Origin: Desulfobacteraceae bacterium | GTDB taxonomy: Bacteria > Desulfobacterota > Desulfobacteria > Desulfobacterales > Desulfosalsimonadaceae | Direction: 5' to 3' | Assembly: GCA_021737545.1 (NCBI GenBank) | Contig: JAIPDT010000004.1 | Location: 1-49,234, forward strand | Length of the DNA stretch: 49,234 bases | Shown here: in pieces, positions 34,960-44,733 of the stretch | Numbering within the stretch: position 1 is the first letter of the stretch | Layout of the letters: each line of letters begins with the position of its first letter | Translations under genes and position numbers: made by a program | Notes under the pieces: model-generated | What the model was told of the DNA's origin: nothing | Databases searched by the model: none | The model's input: the letters and a program-made list of their open reading frames with translations, nothing else

Positions 34960-37296
34960 CTAGAAACCCTTAAACGGGTTGGGGCCCAGCTCCTCGATCT
35001 GTTCGACAAAGCTGTTGATGATACCCGGAATATTGTCATAATCGTCGATGGCTACCTCGTATTGGGCAACGCGTTCTTCTTCCAGCGCCAGGCTGGAAAG
35101 TGCATCCCCGATCTTCTGCATCCGGATGTTGGCCAACTCGCTACCTCTGACAAAATGACACTGATAATCGTCACCCTGCCTGCAGCCTAGCAGGAATACG
35201 CCGTCCAGGCCCTGGGAAAGCGCGTCCTTGATCCAGATCACATTGACCGAACCAAGGCATCGGACCGGAATAATTCTGACATCCGCGGAAAATGATTTTT
35301 GATGCAACCCCATAACATCCATGGCCGGGTAGGCATCGTTTTCGCAGACCAGCCCCAGGATCCTCAAAGGCGGCTCGTCATAGTCGTCTTCCGAGGGGAC
35401 CTCTATGGATTTGATCTGGGAACCGATGGTATCAATGCTGTAATCTGCAAAGTTGATGATCCGCTCGGGGCACGCACCCATACAGGTCCCGCATCTGCGG
35501 CATCTGGTGGGATTCGGTTTGGGCGTACCCTTTTCATCGTCGTCAATAGCCCCGAATGGACATTCATCAGTGCACCGCTTGCACTGGGTGCATCTCTGAA
35601 AGAAAAAGTCCGGATAGCTCATATCTCCTGACCGCGGATGTACTGATATACCGCGGTTGACACTTTCCAGGCACTGAATAGACTTTAATGCCGCGCCGCT
35701 TGCGTCCTGCATTGATTCTTCCACAGAAAGAGCCCTGCGAATGGCGCCTGCAGCATAAATTCCTGTTCTCTGGGTTTCATATGGAAAGCAGATAAAGTTG
35801 GAGTCCGCATACTGGTCAAAAATATCGTTGTCCCTGAATCCGGGCCCCTGACGATATGCCAGGTTAACTGTCGGATTGTCATAAGTAACGGGAAGCATGC
35901 CGGTCCCAAGCACAACCAGGTCGGCGTTCACGCCTATGTTTTCGCCCAGCAGCGTGTCCTTTGCAGTAACCGAAAGCCCGTTGCCGGTTTTTTCCACCGA
36001 GGTTATTTCACCTTTGCTCATGAAAATGCCGGGATCCTGTTGGGCTGAGTTGTAAAAATTTTCGGCCAGCCCGGAGGTGCGCATATGCTGGTAGAAGATG
36101 TAGGCTTTGCCGTCTTCGTAATCCTCTCGTACATACTGAGCCTGCTTTAGGGCAACCATGCTTGTTACCACACCCGTATACGGAAAATCCGAGTCAGTGC
36201 CGTTGCCCGGGCTCTGGACAAACACCACGTTTTTGGCTTCCCTGCCGTCGGAAGGCCTGGTGATTTTGCCGGCCGAAGCCATTTCCTCGAACTGGTAATT
36301 GGTTACCACGTCCGGACTCGCCCCCCATCCCAGATGCGGGAACTCGTCGTCGCCGGGCTCATATGGTCTCCATCCTGCGGCCAGCACCACCGCTCCGACT
36401 TTTTCGCCGTTGGGATCCAGGGTCAGTATATCGCGGCGGCCCTCGTTGTATTCCCGGTATTTTTCCATGAGAGCTTCATGTTCAAGCTCTTTGCCGTTTT
36501 CATCCACCCGCATTTCCGGGGGGAGGGGGTAGGGCACGTCAAATTCGATCTTTTCGCCGGGCTTTTTGAGTGTAACGGTAAAATCACCCGGCTGGCCGGC
36601 AATTCTTGCAACCACTGTCCCGGTGCGGATGTCAATTTTGGGATGGTCTTCAACCGATTTTATCTTCTCGGATACCATGGAAGGGATGAGCTCTTCATAA
36701 GGGGGCTGAATGGGCAGCTGCTTTCGCCATTTGGCTGCATTGCCTCCCATCTGTGCCTCTTTTTCCACGATGGTGACATCATATCCCGCATCCGCCGCAT
36801 CCAGGGCCGCACTCATACCGGTGATCCCCCCGCCCATGACAAGGATTTTCCTGCTCATGGTCTCCAGCAGGTAAGGTTCAGACAGTTTGACCTTCTCAAC
36901 CCGGGCCATGCCCATGCGCAGGTAATCTTCGGCCATCATCTGAACACGGTCAAAATTTTCCTCGTCCTGCTTTTCCTCTTCGGTGAGTCTGGGGAACTCA
37001 TCCCTTGGATGGGACCAGGCAACGCCTTCGCGCAGGTTAACCCGCTCTACGATGCAGCCGTCGAACTTGAAGGTGTTGTAGTTGACTCTGCGGGAACAGG
37101 CGGCGATGATCAGCGTATTCGTGCCGTTTTCCTCCATATCTTTTTTTATGAAATCAACGCCTTGTTCGCTGCAAAGAAAATCGTGGGTTTTACAGGGCAG
37201 GGCCTCTTCTTCGACCACATCGCAGATCGCCTCTATGTCCAGGGCATCGCCGATGCCGCATCCTTTACAAATATAAACGCCGTATTTTTTACTCAT
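34960..37296 (-). CDS. qmoB: Quinone-interacting membrane-bound oxidoreductase subunit B
   Basis: A 778-residue HdrA-like flavoprotein with an MvhD-like tail. The N-terminus has GVYICKGCGIGDALDI and AACSRR. The FAD site is ILVMGGGITGMSAALDAADAG, near residue 150. Two 4Fe-4S motifs are CTQCKRCTDECP and CRRCGTCMGACP (about residues 580-625). The C-terminal MvhD-like part has RCLGSVNVIWIKDAL and LLGCRQGDDYQCHF. It passes electrons between QmoC, QmoA and AprBA in the cytoplasm. TAGGAGG precedes the ATG; it starts 12 bases after the qmoA stop. Length and domain order match known QmoB. Confidence 0.95.
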   Translation of the reverse strand: MSKKYGVYICKGCGIGDALDIEAICDVVEEEALPCKTHDFLCSEQGVDFIKKDMEENGTNTLIIAACSRRVNYNTFKFDGCIVERVNLREGVAWSHPRDEFPRLTEEEKQDEENFDRVQMMAEDYLRMGMARVEKVKLSEPYLLETMSRKILVMGGGITGMSAALDAADAGYDVTIVEKEAQMGGNAAKWRKQLPIQPPYEELIPSMVSEKIKSVEDHPKIDIRTGTVVARIAGQPGDFTVTLKKPGEKIEFDVPYPLPPEMRVDENGKELEHEALMEKYREYNEGRRDILTLDPNGEKVGAVVLAAGWRPYEPGDDEFPHLGWGASPDVVTNYQFEEMASAGKITRPSDGREAKNVVFVQSPGNGTDSDFPYTGVVTSMVALKQAQYVREDYEDGKAYIFYQHMRTSGLAENFYNSAQQDPGIFMSKGEITSVEKTGNGLSVTAKDTLLGENIGVNADLVVLGTGMLPVTYDNPTVNLAYRQGPGFRDNDIFDQYADSNFICFPYETQRTGIYAAGAIRRALSVEESMQDASGAALKSIQCLESVNRGISVHPRSGDMSYPDFFFQRCTQCKRCTDECPFGAIDDDEKGTPKPNPTRCRRCGTCMGACPERIINFADYSIDTIGSQIKSIEVPSEDDYDEPPLRILGLVCENDAYPAMDVMGLHQKSFSADVRIIPVRCLGSVNVIWIKDALSQGLDGVFLLGCRQGDDYQCHFVRGSELANIRMQKIGDALSSLALEEERVAQYEVAIDDYDNIPGIINSFVEQIEELGPNPFKGF

Positions 37297-37307
37297 GATT
37301 TATCCTC

Positions 37308-38585
37308 CTACCGCTTCACCATGGTTTGAATCGCCTTTAAGGCAATGCCGGTCGCATTCTGATTCGACATCATGACATCTGCCGGCTTGTTGGCGCAGCC
37401 CGTGGCAAACATCCCGCCCTTGTCCAGTTCGTTGATGATGAAGCCCTCTTCAGTATATTTGAGGTCTGCGGCAGGAAGCTTGGCATTGACGGCCGTAGGC
37501 TGCATACCAGTGGCCAGAACCACCATATCGACGGTCTGACGAATCTTTTTCCCGCTAATCGCATCTTCGGCAATCACCGTGACCCGGCCGGTACCGCCGT
37601 CTTCGACAGCCGCGACCTTGCCTTTGACAAACTCGACGTTTTCATCCGCCTTTACTGTGTCATAAAATTTTTCATACCGGTACCCCGGAGTCCGCAAATC
37701 GATATAGAAAATATAAACCTTGGTATCCGGATACTGCTCCCTGATATAAGTGGCATGCTTTAATGAGGCCATGCAGCAAATATAGGAGCAATAGGGCAGG
37801 TGATTTTGGTCCCTGGAACCGGCGCACTGGACAAATGCCACACTCTCGGGGGGCTTGCTGTCAGAAGGCTTCAATATCTGTCCGTTTGTGGGACCGTTGG
37901 GGGCGGCCTGGCGCTCGAGCATCATATTGGTGATAATGTTGGGGTATTGACCGAATCCAAGGTTGTCGATTTTGGCTGCATCGTAGGGCTCCCAGCCTGT
38001 GGCCCACACTATGGCGCCTACGTTTAAATCCATGGTTTTCGGCTGCATTTCCAGATCTACGGCGTCATAGGGACAGGCCTCCTTGCATCGCTTTGCGTCT
38101 TCGGTGCCGATAATCTGGGGCGAAATTACATACCTGGCAGGAAACGCCATCTCATGCGGTAAAAAGGCGCCCTTGCGTTTGTCCATGTCAAAATTAAATT
38201 CATTGGGGATTTCAGTCTGGCAGGCATCTGCGCAGGCTCCGCAACAGGTACAGTTTTCATTAACATATCTGGGATTTAACTTGACGCTTACATTGTAATT
38301 GCCGGCCGAGCCTTCGACTTTTTCCACCTCTGCCAGGGTGAAAAATTTGATCCGCGGATTGTCCTTTATCCTGCGGAAATTGATTTCCAGACCGCAGGTC
38401 GGCGGACAAAGCTTGGGAAAATACTGTTTTAACTGTGCCACCCGTCCGCCCAGATAAGGGTTTTTCTCCACGATAAAGACTTCGTAGCCCACTTCCGCTG
38501 CCTCCAAAGCCGTGGTCAGGCCGCTGATGCCGCCGCCGACCACCATTATGCTTCCGCTAAACGGGGCTCCTTGCTCTTTACTCAT
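37308..38585 (-). CDS. qmoA: Quinone-interacting membrane-bound oxidoreductase subunit A
   Basis: A 425-residue HdrA-like flavoprotein subunit. The FAD-binding site is VVGGGISGLTTALEAAEVG (near residue 16). The HdrA-type cysteine set KLCPPTCGLEINFRRI and a 4Fe-4S motif CTCCGACADACQTEIP follow. The C-terminus has MVVLATGMQP, typical of pyridine-nucleotide-disulfide-like folds. It forms the soluble module with QmoB. ACGGAGGG precedes the ATG. It begins the qmo set 266 bases after aprA, with a terminator-like hairpin between. No qmoD-like gene is seen after qmoC. Confidence 0.95.
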   Translation of the reverse strand: MSKEQGAPFSGSIMVVGGGISGLTTALEAAEVGYEVFIVEKNPYLGGRVAQLKQYFPKLCPPTCGLEINFRRIKDNPRIKFFTLAEVEKVEGSAGNYNVSVKLNPRYVNENCTCCGACADACQTEIPNEFNFDMDKRKGAFLPHEMAFPARYVISPQIIGTEDAKRCKEACPYDAVDLEMQPKTMDLNVGAIVWATGWEPYDAAKIDNLGFGQYPNIITNMMLERQAAPNGPTNGQILKPSDSKPPESVAFVQCAGSRDQNHLPYCSYICCMASLKHATYIREQYPDTKVYIFYIDLRTPGYRYEKFYDTVKADENVEFVKGKVAAVEDGGTGRVTVIAEDAISGKKIRQTVDMVVLATGMQPTAVNAKLPAADLKYTEEGFIINELDKGGMFATGCANKPADVMMSNQNATGIALKAIQTMVKR

Positions 38586-38791
38586 GCTGTCCCTCCGTTC
38601 TTATAGGTTCGATTCGATTAACCGTTTATATATTCAACGACCTTCGTTTATGGTCTTTAACTGCGCCTCCACCCGACTGAAGCGGCAAACTCGATGCCGC
38701 ATATCCTCCGCTATCAGCAGGTTAACGGATTATCCGGCATCCAGTCCGCAGTTTCAGCAGCGAAAAAAACGGTTTTCTCCTTTTAATAAAA

Positions 38792-38821
38792 ACCTCCAGG
38801 TGTCTTGCGACACCCGGAGGT
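38792..38821 (-). terminator. Terminator-like hairpin between aprA and qmoA
   Basis: On the minus strand ACCTCC-GGGTGTC pairs with GACACC-TGGAGGT around a GCAA-type loop (12 pairs with one mismatch), followed by TTTTATT. It lies 31 bases after the aprA stop. It could end or attenuate aprBA transcripts and so lower qmo expression relative to apr. The other 200 bases of this gap show no convincing gene. Confidence 0.75.
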
Positions 38822-38851
38822 ATATCCTGCTAAACTCCCATCATTGCAACC

Positions 38852-40831
38852 TTATTCGCTTGGAATGATCTGAATGCAATCCCTCTTGAAGGTTTCCCAT
38901 TTCTGAGCCTGGGGATCGTACTTGGAGTTGGTGAAGCAGAACCAGTTTTCGTCATCCTGGTTCGGATAGTCCGCCTGATAGTAGAATCCCGGATAACGGG
39001 TTTCCTTGCGGAACTGAATGTGGCGCAGATGCGATTCCACTGTCCAGATCCGGTGATAAATTTCCCATGCACGCATCAGCTCATGCAGACTGCCTGCTGC
39101 GAGCTTCTCGCAGTCTTCCCGCATGACTTCCAGCATATCCATGACAATTTCAAGGTTCTTATCAGTTGTCATGTAGTAGGTAGCAGTGCCTGCGCCGTAC
39201 TCATGAGTGGCCTTCATCAACCGGTACATCATGCCTTCGGGCTTGATGTAATTCGGATTAATATCATCGGCCGTGGTATATTCACAGTTGTCCAGGTAAG
39301 TCCGGACCGGCTTGTAGATCATATCCACGATCTCGTCGTTGCTCATCGGCAACTCGGGCGTAAAGTCGGCATGATCCTTTACGTAGCGTACCATCTGTTT
39401 GGCGGCGATCCTTCCTTCGGAATGGGAACCGGAGGAGAACTTGTGCCCTGAGCAGCCCACACCGTCGCCGGCTGTGAACAGACCACTTACCGTGGTCATG
39501 CGGTTGTAAACCTTGCCGTTGTCAGCCTTGATCTTGTAGGAATCCGGCACCCAGTCATAGTCCGGGCCCGAGGTCCAAAGACCGCAGCAGCCGGAGTGCG
39601 AACCCAGCAGATACGGCTCGGTGGGCATAATCTCGGAATTTTTCTTTTCCGGCTCCGTGTCGGTTGCGCACCACAGGTTTGCCTGGCCGCAGGTCATGTC
39701 GAGGAAGTCTTCCCACGCCTCGGATTCAAGATGCTTGATTTCCTTTTTGTCCAGGGTCTTGCCGAGTTCTTCCAGAGCGGTAACCGTGTCCATGATGATC
39801 GGGCCGCGGCCTTCCTTCATCTCAAAGAGCATCAGGTGGTTACGCAGACAGGTCGGGGTGATTGCCGCATTGCCGTAAGGAGCATAGTATTCCAGCTCTT
39901 TTTTGGCCGCGTCGCTGGCCAGATAATTTTCTCCCAGGCCGTTTAGGGCCTTGGCCTTGAAAAGCAGGAACCATGCGCCGACAGGGCCGTAACCGTCCTT
40001 GAAGCGCGCCGGGGTGAAACGGTTTTCCATCATGGAGAGTTCCGCACCGACCTTCATGCACAGGGTATAGGTAGAGCCGGAATTCCATACCGGGTACCAT
40101 GCACGGCCCTTGCCTTCGCCCACCGACCGCGGCTGGTAGATGTTGACCGCGCCGCCGCAGGCAACCATCATGGTCTTTGCCTTGATTATGTAGACTTTGT
40201 TTTCGCGGACCGAGAAGCCGATCGCGCCGGAAACCTGGTTTTCTTTGTTTTTATCAAGCAGCAATTCAACGATGAAAACCCTTTCCAGAATATTGTCTTC
40301 ACCAACAGCCTTTTTAGCGGCTTCTGCAACGATCCGCTTATAGGATTCTCCGTTGATCATGATCTGCCATTTACCTGTGCGCACCGGCTGGGCGCCTTCC
40401 TTGAGAGTGCCCTGTTTCATGCCTTTCTTGCCGTCGAGGTTTTTCCCTTCAGGTGACTTCTTCCAGACCGGCAGGCCCCATTCCTCGAACAGGTGCACGG
40501 AATCGTCTACGTGGCAACCCAGATCAAAGATCAGGTCTTCACGGACAATTCCCATCAGGTCGTTTCTGACCATGCGTACATAGTCGTCAGGGGTGTTTTC
40601 ACCAAGATAAGTATTAATAGCCGACAGGCCCTGGGCCACTGCGCCGCTTCTTTCCAGTGCGGCCTTGTCCACGAGCAGAACACTTTCATTATCGGCCCAT
40701 TTCTTGACTTCAAAGGCAGCGCCGCAGGCGGCCATACCGCCGCCAACCACCAGGACATCAACTTCTTTTTCTACAATTTCCGGATCCCTTACAGCCTTGC
40801 GCTCTCCCTTGGGTTTATTCGGTAATGCCAT
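38852..40831 (-). CDS. aprA: Adenylylsulfate (APS) reductase subunit alpha
   Basis: The FAD-containing catalytic subunit reducing APS to sulfite and AMP. At 659 residues it has the usual length. The FAD site is VDVLVVGGGMAACGAAFEV (near residue 28). Further family blocks are EERGAVAQ-like ERSGAVAQGLSAINTY, MMENRFTPARFKDGYGPVGA, and GLFTAGDGVGCSGHKFSSGSH, which contain conserved APS-binding residues. AAGGAGG precedes the ATG. It follows aprB by 69 bases and shares its promoter. It works with Sat upstream in the pathway and the Qmo complex as electron donor. Confidence 0.97.
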   Translation of the reverse strand: MALPNKPKGERKAVRDPEIVEKEVDVLVVGGGMAACGAAFEVKKWADNESVLLVDKAALERSGAVAQGLSAINTYLGENTPDDYVRMVRNDLMGIVREDLIFDLGCHVDDSVHLFEEWGLPVWKKSPEGKNLDGKKGMKQGTLKEGAQPVRTGKWQIMINGESYKRIVAEAAKKAVGEDNILERVFIVELLLDKNKENQVSGAIGFSVRENKVYIIKAKTMMVACGGAVNIYQPRSVGEGKGRAWYPVWNSGSTYTLCMKVGAELSMMENRFTPARFKDGYGPVGAWFLLFKAKALNGLGENYLASDAAKKELEYYAPYGNAAITPTCLRNHLMLFEMKEGRGPIIMDTVTALEELGKTLDKKEIKHLESEAWEDFLDMTCGQANLWCATDTEPEKKNSEIMPTEPYLLGSHSGCCGLWTSGPDYDWVPDSYKIKADNGKVYNRMTTVSGLFTAGDGVGCSGHKFSSGSHSEGRIAAKQMVRYVKDHADFTPELPMSNDEIVDMIYKPVRTYLDNCEYTTADDINPNYIKPEGMMYRLMKATHEYGAGTATYYMTTDKNLEIVMDMLEVMREDCEKLAAGSLHELMRAWEIYHRIWTVESHLRHIQFRKETRYPGFYYQADYPNQDDENWFCFTNSKYDPQAQKWETFKRDCIQIIPSE

Positions 40832-40900
40832 CTTATATCCTCCTTACTTGTAAAGATCGAATCAGTTTTGGTTGGTCGTTTCCATCCGGACACAAACCGG

Positions 40901-41338
40901 CTATACGGTAGCCTGCGGTTTCGGAACCTGGTAGCCGTCGGCTTCTTCTGTAGAAAGCAGGTCGCTTTGGAGATCCTTGCCTTTCAGATCTTCATACGCA
41001 TTGGCCTCGCCTTCAGAGGTGGTGCGGATGGGGAACTTGAACCGTTTAACCGAGCCGTTGCGGAACTTGCAGGTCCACATGACGTCTTCAGTACCCAGCA
41101 AGGGATAAATGCTGCTGCCCAGGGGTACAAAGTCGGAATAACCCCTGACCTCTATGGCTTGGGTCGGACATATTTTTACGCAGGAAAAGCACTCCCAGCA
41201 CTGATCCGGTTCCTGGTTGTAGGCTTTCATTACATTCGGGTCAAGTACCATAAGGTCATTGGGACAGATGTACTCGCATGCGGTCTTTTCCCCGCCTTTG
41301 CAGCCGTCGCATTTTTCAGTAACTACGAAACTTGGCAT
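40901..41338 (-). CDS. aprB: Adenylylsulfate (APS) reductase subunit beta
   Basis: The 145-residue iron-sulfur subunit that passes electrons to AprA. Two 4Fe-4S sets are visible: CDGCKGGEKTACEYICP and CWECFSCVKICPTQAI. The C-terminal tail beyond residue 80 wraps AprA in known structures. TTAGGAGG lies 6 bases before the ATG. It is the first gene of the aprBA-qmoABC set, with a 412-base leader region upstream. Confidence 0.97.
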   Translation of the reverse strand: MPSFVVTEKCDGCKGGEKTACEYICPNDLMVLDPNVMKAYNQEPDQCWECFSCVKICPTQAIEVRGYSDFVPLGSSIYPLLGTEDVMWTCKFRNGSVKRFKFPIRTTSEGEANAYEDLKGKDLQSDLLSTEEADGYQVPKPQATV

Positions 41339-41750
41339 TCTCTACCTCCTAATTGTCAATTGTTAGTGATTTTTTTTAATCTCACTAAATTCGGGTTAAA
41401 TCGCAACAATAATCCTGTGAGCCGTGAGCACCTCCTTTCTCATCTCACAATTGTCGTATCCTGATATCTATCCTTTTTATATATATAGTCCGTTCCTTTG
41501 CATCCTATAGGATATGGCACCTCAAATCATGGGCCAAATTGTCGGCATCAATATTTACTTAAAAAATCAAAATGATATATCTTACAACACCCACATTATG
41601 CAAAGTAAGTTACTTAACACCCGACCCATTTGTTGTCAAGAAATTTCGATTCAAGATTTTCTGTGTTAGTCAGCCTGGTTAAGACTTTTTCTGAGGGTCA
41701 AAATATGGAAGTATCCGGAGGCGAGTATACAATATGATGCGGTTTCCGCT
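41339..41750 (-). promoter_or_regulatory. Upstream region of aprBA with two palindromes
   Basis: This 412-base AT-rich gap holds no supportable gene. On the minus strand TTGACA occurs at 41634-41639 (complement strand), with a weak -10 candidate. An operator-like palindrome AAGTAA-G-TTACTT lies at 41603-41615. A perfect 12-base palindrome ATCCTATAGGAT lies at 41502-41513, followed toward aprB by TATATATATA. A TTAGTGA/TCACTAA hairpin (41363-41387) sits just ahead of the aprB ribosome site. I infer the aprBA promoter and controls lie here, but cannot fix the start site. Confidence 0.4.
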
Positions 41751-42929
41751 TTATTGTATATTATGATAAATTCTGGGAATCCTGGAAGAAATCCTTGATA
41801 ATACTTCATAGTTAATGGTGCCCAGCGTGCCTGCCAGTGATTCCACCGGCATGTTCCCCCGGCTGTCTCTGCCGAAAACCAGGGCTGTATCTCCGCAAGC
41901 AACCTCCGGCACATGTCCAACGTCGAGCATGGTGTGATCCATACAGACACGCCCGAGAACAGGGGCCCTAAAGCCGCGGACCAGCATGAACCCCGAAGAT
42001 GAAAGCTGCCGAAAAAATCCGTCGGCATACCCCACCGGCACGGTGGCGATAACTGTTTTTTTACGGGTCTGATCGGTCCACCCGTAGCTTACTTTAAAGC
42101 CGGGGCCGACTTCTTTTAAATGAACTATCCTGGCTTTTACCGTCATGGCCGGCACCAGTTCTATGCGCCTACACCGATTTTCGATCTCGCCGGAAGGATA
42201 ATGACCGTATATGCTGATACCGAGGCGAACCATGTCCAGGTGGGTTTCAGGCATATCCAATGCGGCAGCGCTGTTTGCCGCGTGCTTTTCGGCAAAATCA
42301 ATGCCCCGTTCGCGGAGCCTGGCAAGAAGAGCTTTAAATATTTCAAGCTGCCCGCATGCACTGGTTTTATCCTCTAAATCTGCAGTAGCGAAATGGGTAT
42401 ACACACCTTTGACATCAAGTCCTTCCAAGCCACAAATGGCCTCGATTTCCCCTGCCGCCTCATCGACTCCGTGGCCATCATGCGCCGGCATGCAAAGCAC
42501 CCCGAGACGCCCCATACCTGTATCAATTTTGATATGCACCCGCAGAGGCCTTCCCGAGGCCTTTGCCGGGTCGGAAAGGGTGCGCGCATCCTTTAAGGAA
42601 GAAACCGTCTGAATAAGATCGTAATGGATCAGCTTCGGGGCAAGCGCCGGGGCGGTGTGCCCGAATATAAGTATGGGGCATTTAAAGCCTGCATGTCGGA
42701 GTTCAATTGCTTCGCCGATGCGCGCCACGGCCACACAGGCCGCCCCTGCGGCAAGGGCGGCGGCCGCCGCCTGCACGGCTCCGTGGCCGTAGCCGTCCGC
42801 CTTTACCACAGCCATTACCCGGGTGCCGGGACATAAGCTCGCTTTAAGATTGCGCACGTTTTGCGCAATAGCTGCCAGATCTATTTCCGCCCAAACATCA
42901 TAAGGTATCAAAAAGCGTACCCACCCCAC
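41751..42929 (-). CDS. alr: Alanine racemase
   Basis: A PLP enzyme interconverting L- and D-alanine for peptidoglycan. The PLP lysine is K43 in VVKADGYGHG. The catalytic tyrosine of the second base is in KVSYGWTDQTR (~282). Other blocks are VHIKIDTGMGRLG, MVRLGISIYG and LGRVCMDHTMLDV. The 392-residue length is typical. The start is uncertain: a GTG at 42929, or a TTG six codons later that has GGGGTGGG upstream. It lies after comM on the same strand with 123 bases between. Confidence 0.94.
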   Translation of the reverse strand: MGWVRFLIPYDVWAEIDLAAIAQNVRNLKASLCPGTRVMAVVKADGYGHGAVQAAAAALAAGAACVAVARIGEAIELRHAGFKCPILIFGHTAPALAPKLIHYDLIQTVSSLKDARTLSDPAKASGRPLRVHIKIDTGMGRLGVLCMPAHDGHGVDEAAGEIEAICGLEGLDVKGVYTHFATADLEDKTSACGQLEIFKALLARLRERGIDFAEKHAANSAAALDMPETHLDMVRLGISIYGHYPSGEIENRCRRIELVPAMTVKARIVHLKEVGPGFKVSYGWTDQTRKKTVIATVPVGYADGFFRQLSSSGFMLVRGFRAPVLGRVCMDHTMLDVGHVPEVACGDTALVFGRDSRGNMPVESLAGTLGTINYEVLSRISSRIPRIYHNIQ

Positions 42930-42997
42930 AATAAAATTGATTCAAATAAACACGCATTCAAGCAATCGCCCTAATTACGTCCTTACCTTCAGACCAT

Positions 42998-43040
42998 AAA
43001 TCCGAATATCGAAGTACGAAATTCGAAACAATTCGGATTT
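42998..43040. repeat. Inverted repeat between comM and alr
   Basis: AAATCCGAAT (42998-43007) pairs perfectly with ATTCGGATTT (43031-43040). The loop holds repeated TCGAA-type words (atcgaagtacgaaattcgaa). Such TCGAA-rich foldbacks look like dispersed intergenic repeats. There is no T-run on the minus strand, so a terminator for comM is unlikely. Confidence 0.55.
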
Positions 43041-43052
43041 TGAATTTTTTCT

Positions 43053-44585
43053 TCATAGGGGTCGGTCCATGCTCCTGTAGCCCACGGCCTCCAGAACATG
43101 CGGCGCTCGTATCCCGGGTTGTGCATCCAGGTCCGCGATGGTACGGGCGATCTTTAAAATACGGTGGCAGGCGCGGGCCGAAAGCCCCATTCGATCTGCG
43201 GCACTCTCCAGTATACGTCCAGATTCAGGGTCCAAATTACAGTATTGTTTTATGTGTCTGCTTTTCATGGCTGCATTGGTCTTTATCCGACTGCCCGCAA
43301 AACGTTTTTCCTGTATCCTGCGGGCGGCTATAACCCGTTTGCGGATATCCGCCGATGATTCGGCCGGTTTTTCGCTTACCAGATCCCCGTAAGCCACCGC
43401 CGGAACTTCCACGTGTATGTCGATCCTGTCGAGCAGAGGGCCTGACAGCCGATTGCGGTATCTGGCGATCTGCGAGGAAGTGCACCTGCATTCATGGGCC
43501 GGATCCGAGTAATAACCGCACGGACAAGGATTCAAGGCTGCTATCAGGGTGAAATCAGAAGGATAGGACAGGGAAACCGAAGCCCTGGAAATAATGACCC
43601 TGCGTTGTTCTATCGGCTGGCGCAGCACCTCCAGCACGCTTTTTTTAAATTCGGGCAGTTCATCTAAAAACAGCACACCGTTGTGGGCCAGGCTCACCTC
43701 ACCCGGCCTCGGCACACTGCCGCCCCCGATCAGACCCGCATCTGAAACGGTATGATGCGGGGCACGAAACGGCCGACTTATGACAAATGCTCTGTCTTTT
43801 TCCAGCAGGCCGGACACACTGAAAATCTTGGTGGTCTCCAGGGACTCCTCAAAAGTCATAGGAGGCACTATTCCGGCAAATCTCCTGGCCAGCATGGTCT
43901 TGCCCGACCCCGGAGGGCCGATCATAAGGAGGTTGTGTGCCCCTGCTGCCGCGATTTCCAGAGCCCGCTTTACATGAGCCTGCCCCGCCACCTCTGAAAA
44001 ATCGGCTTCCATCCCCGTTTCTGCTTCTGTTTCCGGATCATGAAAAGTCTCGTGGGGCTGGGAGGGAATATCGAGCTGCCCGCGCATAAACTCCACCGCC
44101 TCGGAAAGCCCTGAAACCGAATAGACCGGCAGTTCCTCAACAACGGCCGCCTCGCGGCGGTTTTCATGAGGCACTAAAATGCCTGAAAAACCGGCCTCCT
44201 TTGCTGCAGCCGCCACGGGCAGGCATCCGCTTACGGGCTTGATGCGGCCGTCTAAAGCCAGCTCTCCGAGCAGGAGATACGGATTTTCCGTCTGCATGGG
44301 CACAACGCCGGAGGCCGACAGAATCCCCATCGCAATGGGAAGATCAAAGCCGGTACCCTCCTTTTTGATATTGGCAGGAGCCAGATTAACCGTTATCCGA
44401 TCGTCCGGGAATTCATATCCGCAGTTGACAACCGCAGACTTCACTCTTTCCCGGCTTTCTCGAACCGCGGCTTCCGGCAGGCCTACCGTGGAAAAAGCCG
44501 GCAGCCCCCTTGCTATATCGACCTCGACTTCCATTATCAAGCCGTCTATACCCATCACGGCCCCGGTGAAAACCTTGGATAACAC
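43053..44585 (-). CDS. comM: YifB/ComM-family Mg-chelatase-like AAA+ ATPase
   Basis: A 510-residue protein. The N-terminal part (MGIDGLIMEVEVDIARGLPAF, about residues 10-120) resembles a Lon-type S16 domain. A central Mg-chelatase AAA+ module has Walker A IGPPGSGKTMLARR (about 215-230) and sensor parts GVLFLDELPEF. The C-terminal domain has ARACHRILKIARTIADL. ComM is known to be a branch-migration helicase that widens homologous joints during natural transformation; presence does not prove competence. A GTG at 44585 with GGGAG upstream is the likely start. It is divergent from lpxC. Confidence 0.93.
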   Translation of the reverse strand: MLSKVFTGAVMGIDGLIMEVEVDIARGLPAFSTVGLPEAAVRESRERVKSAVVNCGYEFPDDRITVNLAPANIKKEGTGFDLPIAMGILSASGVVPMQTENPYLLLGELALDGRIKPVSGCLPVAAAAKEAGFSGILVPHENRREAAVVEELPVYSVSGLSEAVEFMRGQLDIPSQPHETFHDPETEAETGMEADFSEVAGQAHVKRALEIAAAGAHNLLMIGPPGSGKTMLARRFAGIVPPMTFEESLETTKIFSVSGLLEKDRAFVISRPFRAPHHTVSDAGLIGGGSVPRPGEVSLAHNGVLFLDELPEFKKSVLEVLRQPIEQRRVIISRASVSLSYPSDFTLIAALNPCPCGYYSDPAHECRCTSSQIARYRNRLSGPLLDRIDIHVEVPAVAYGDLVSEKPAESSADIRKRVIAARRIQEKRFAGSRIKTNAAMKSRHIKQYCNLDPESGRILESAADRMGLSARACHRILKIARTIADLDAQPGIRAPHVLEAVGYRSMDRPL

Positions 44586-44733
44586 GTATCTCCCACGTCC
44601 CGTTTATGGTGCGAACAGTATTTAGATTGCCGGATTGACTCCGTGTCCTTAAAATTATTTTTACGTACCATAGCAAAGCGCTGCTGCCGGAACAATTGAA
44701 AAATCGATTTGTTCTCCGCATTGCAATTTGATT

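Noticed and set aside
36334-37329. Plus-strand ORF of 331 codons.
   Set aside because: It lies antisense within qmoB, whose domains and ribosome site are unambiguous.
38634-38702. A 22-codon minus-strand ORF before qmoA as a leader peptide.
   Set aside because: Its GGAGG lies only two bases from the ATG, too close for efficient initiation, and the peptide shows no regulatory codon run.
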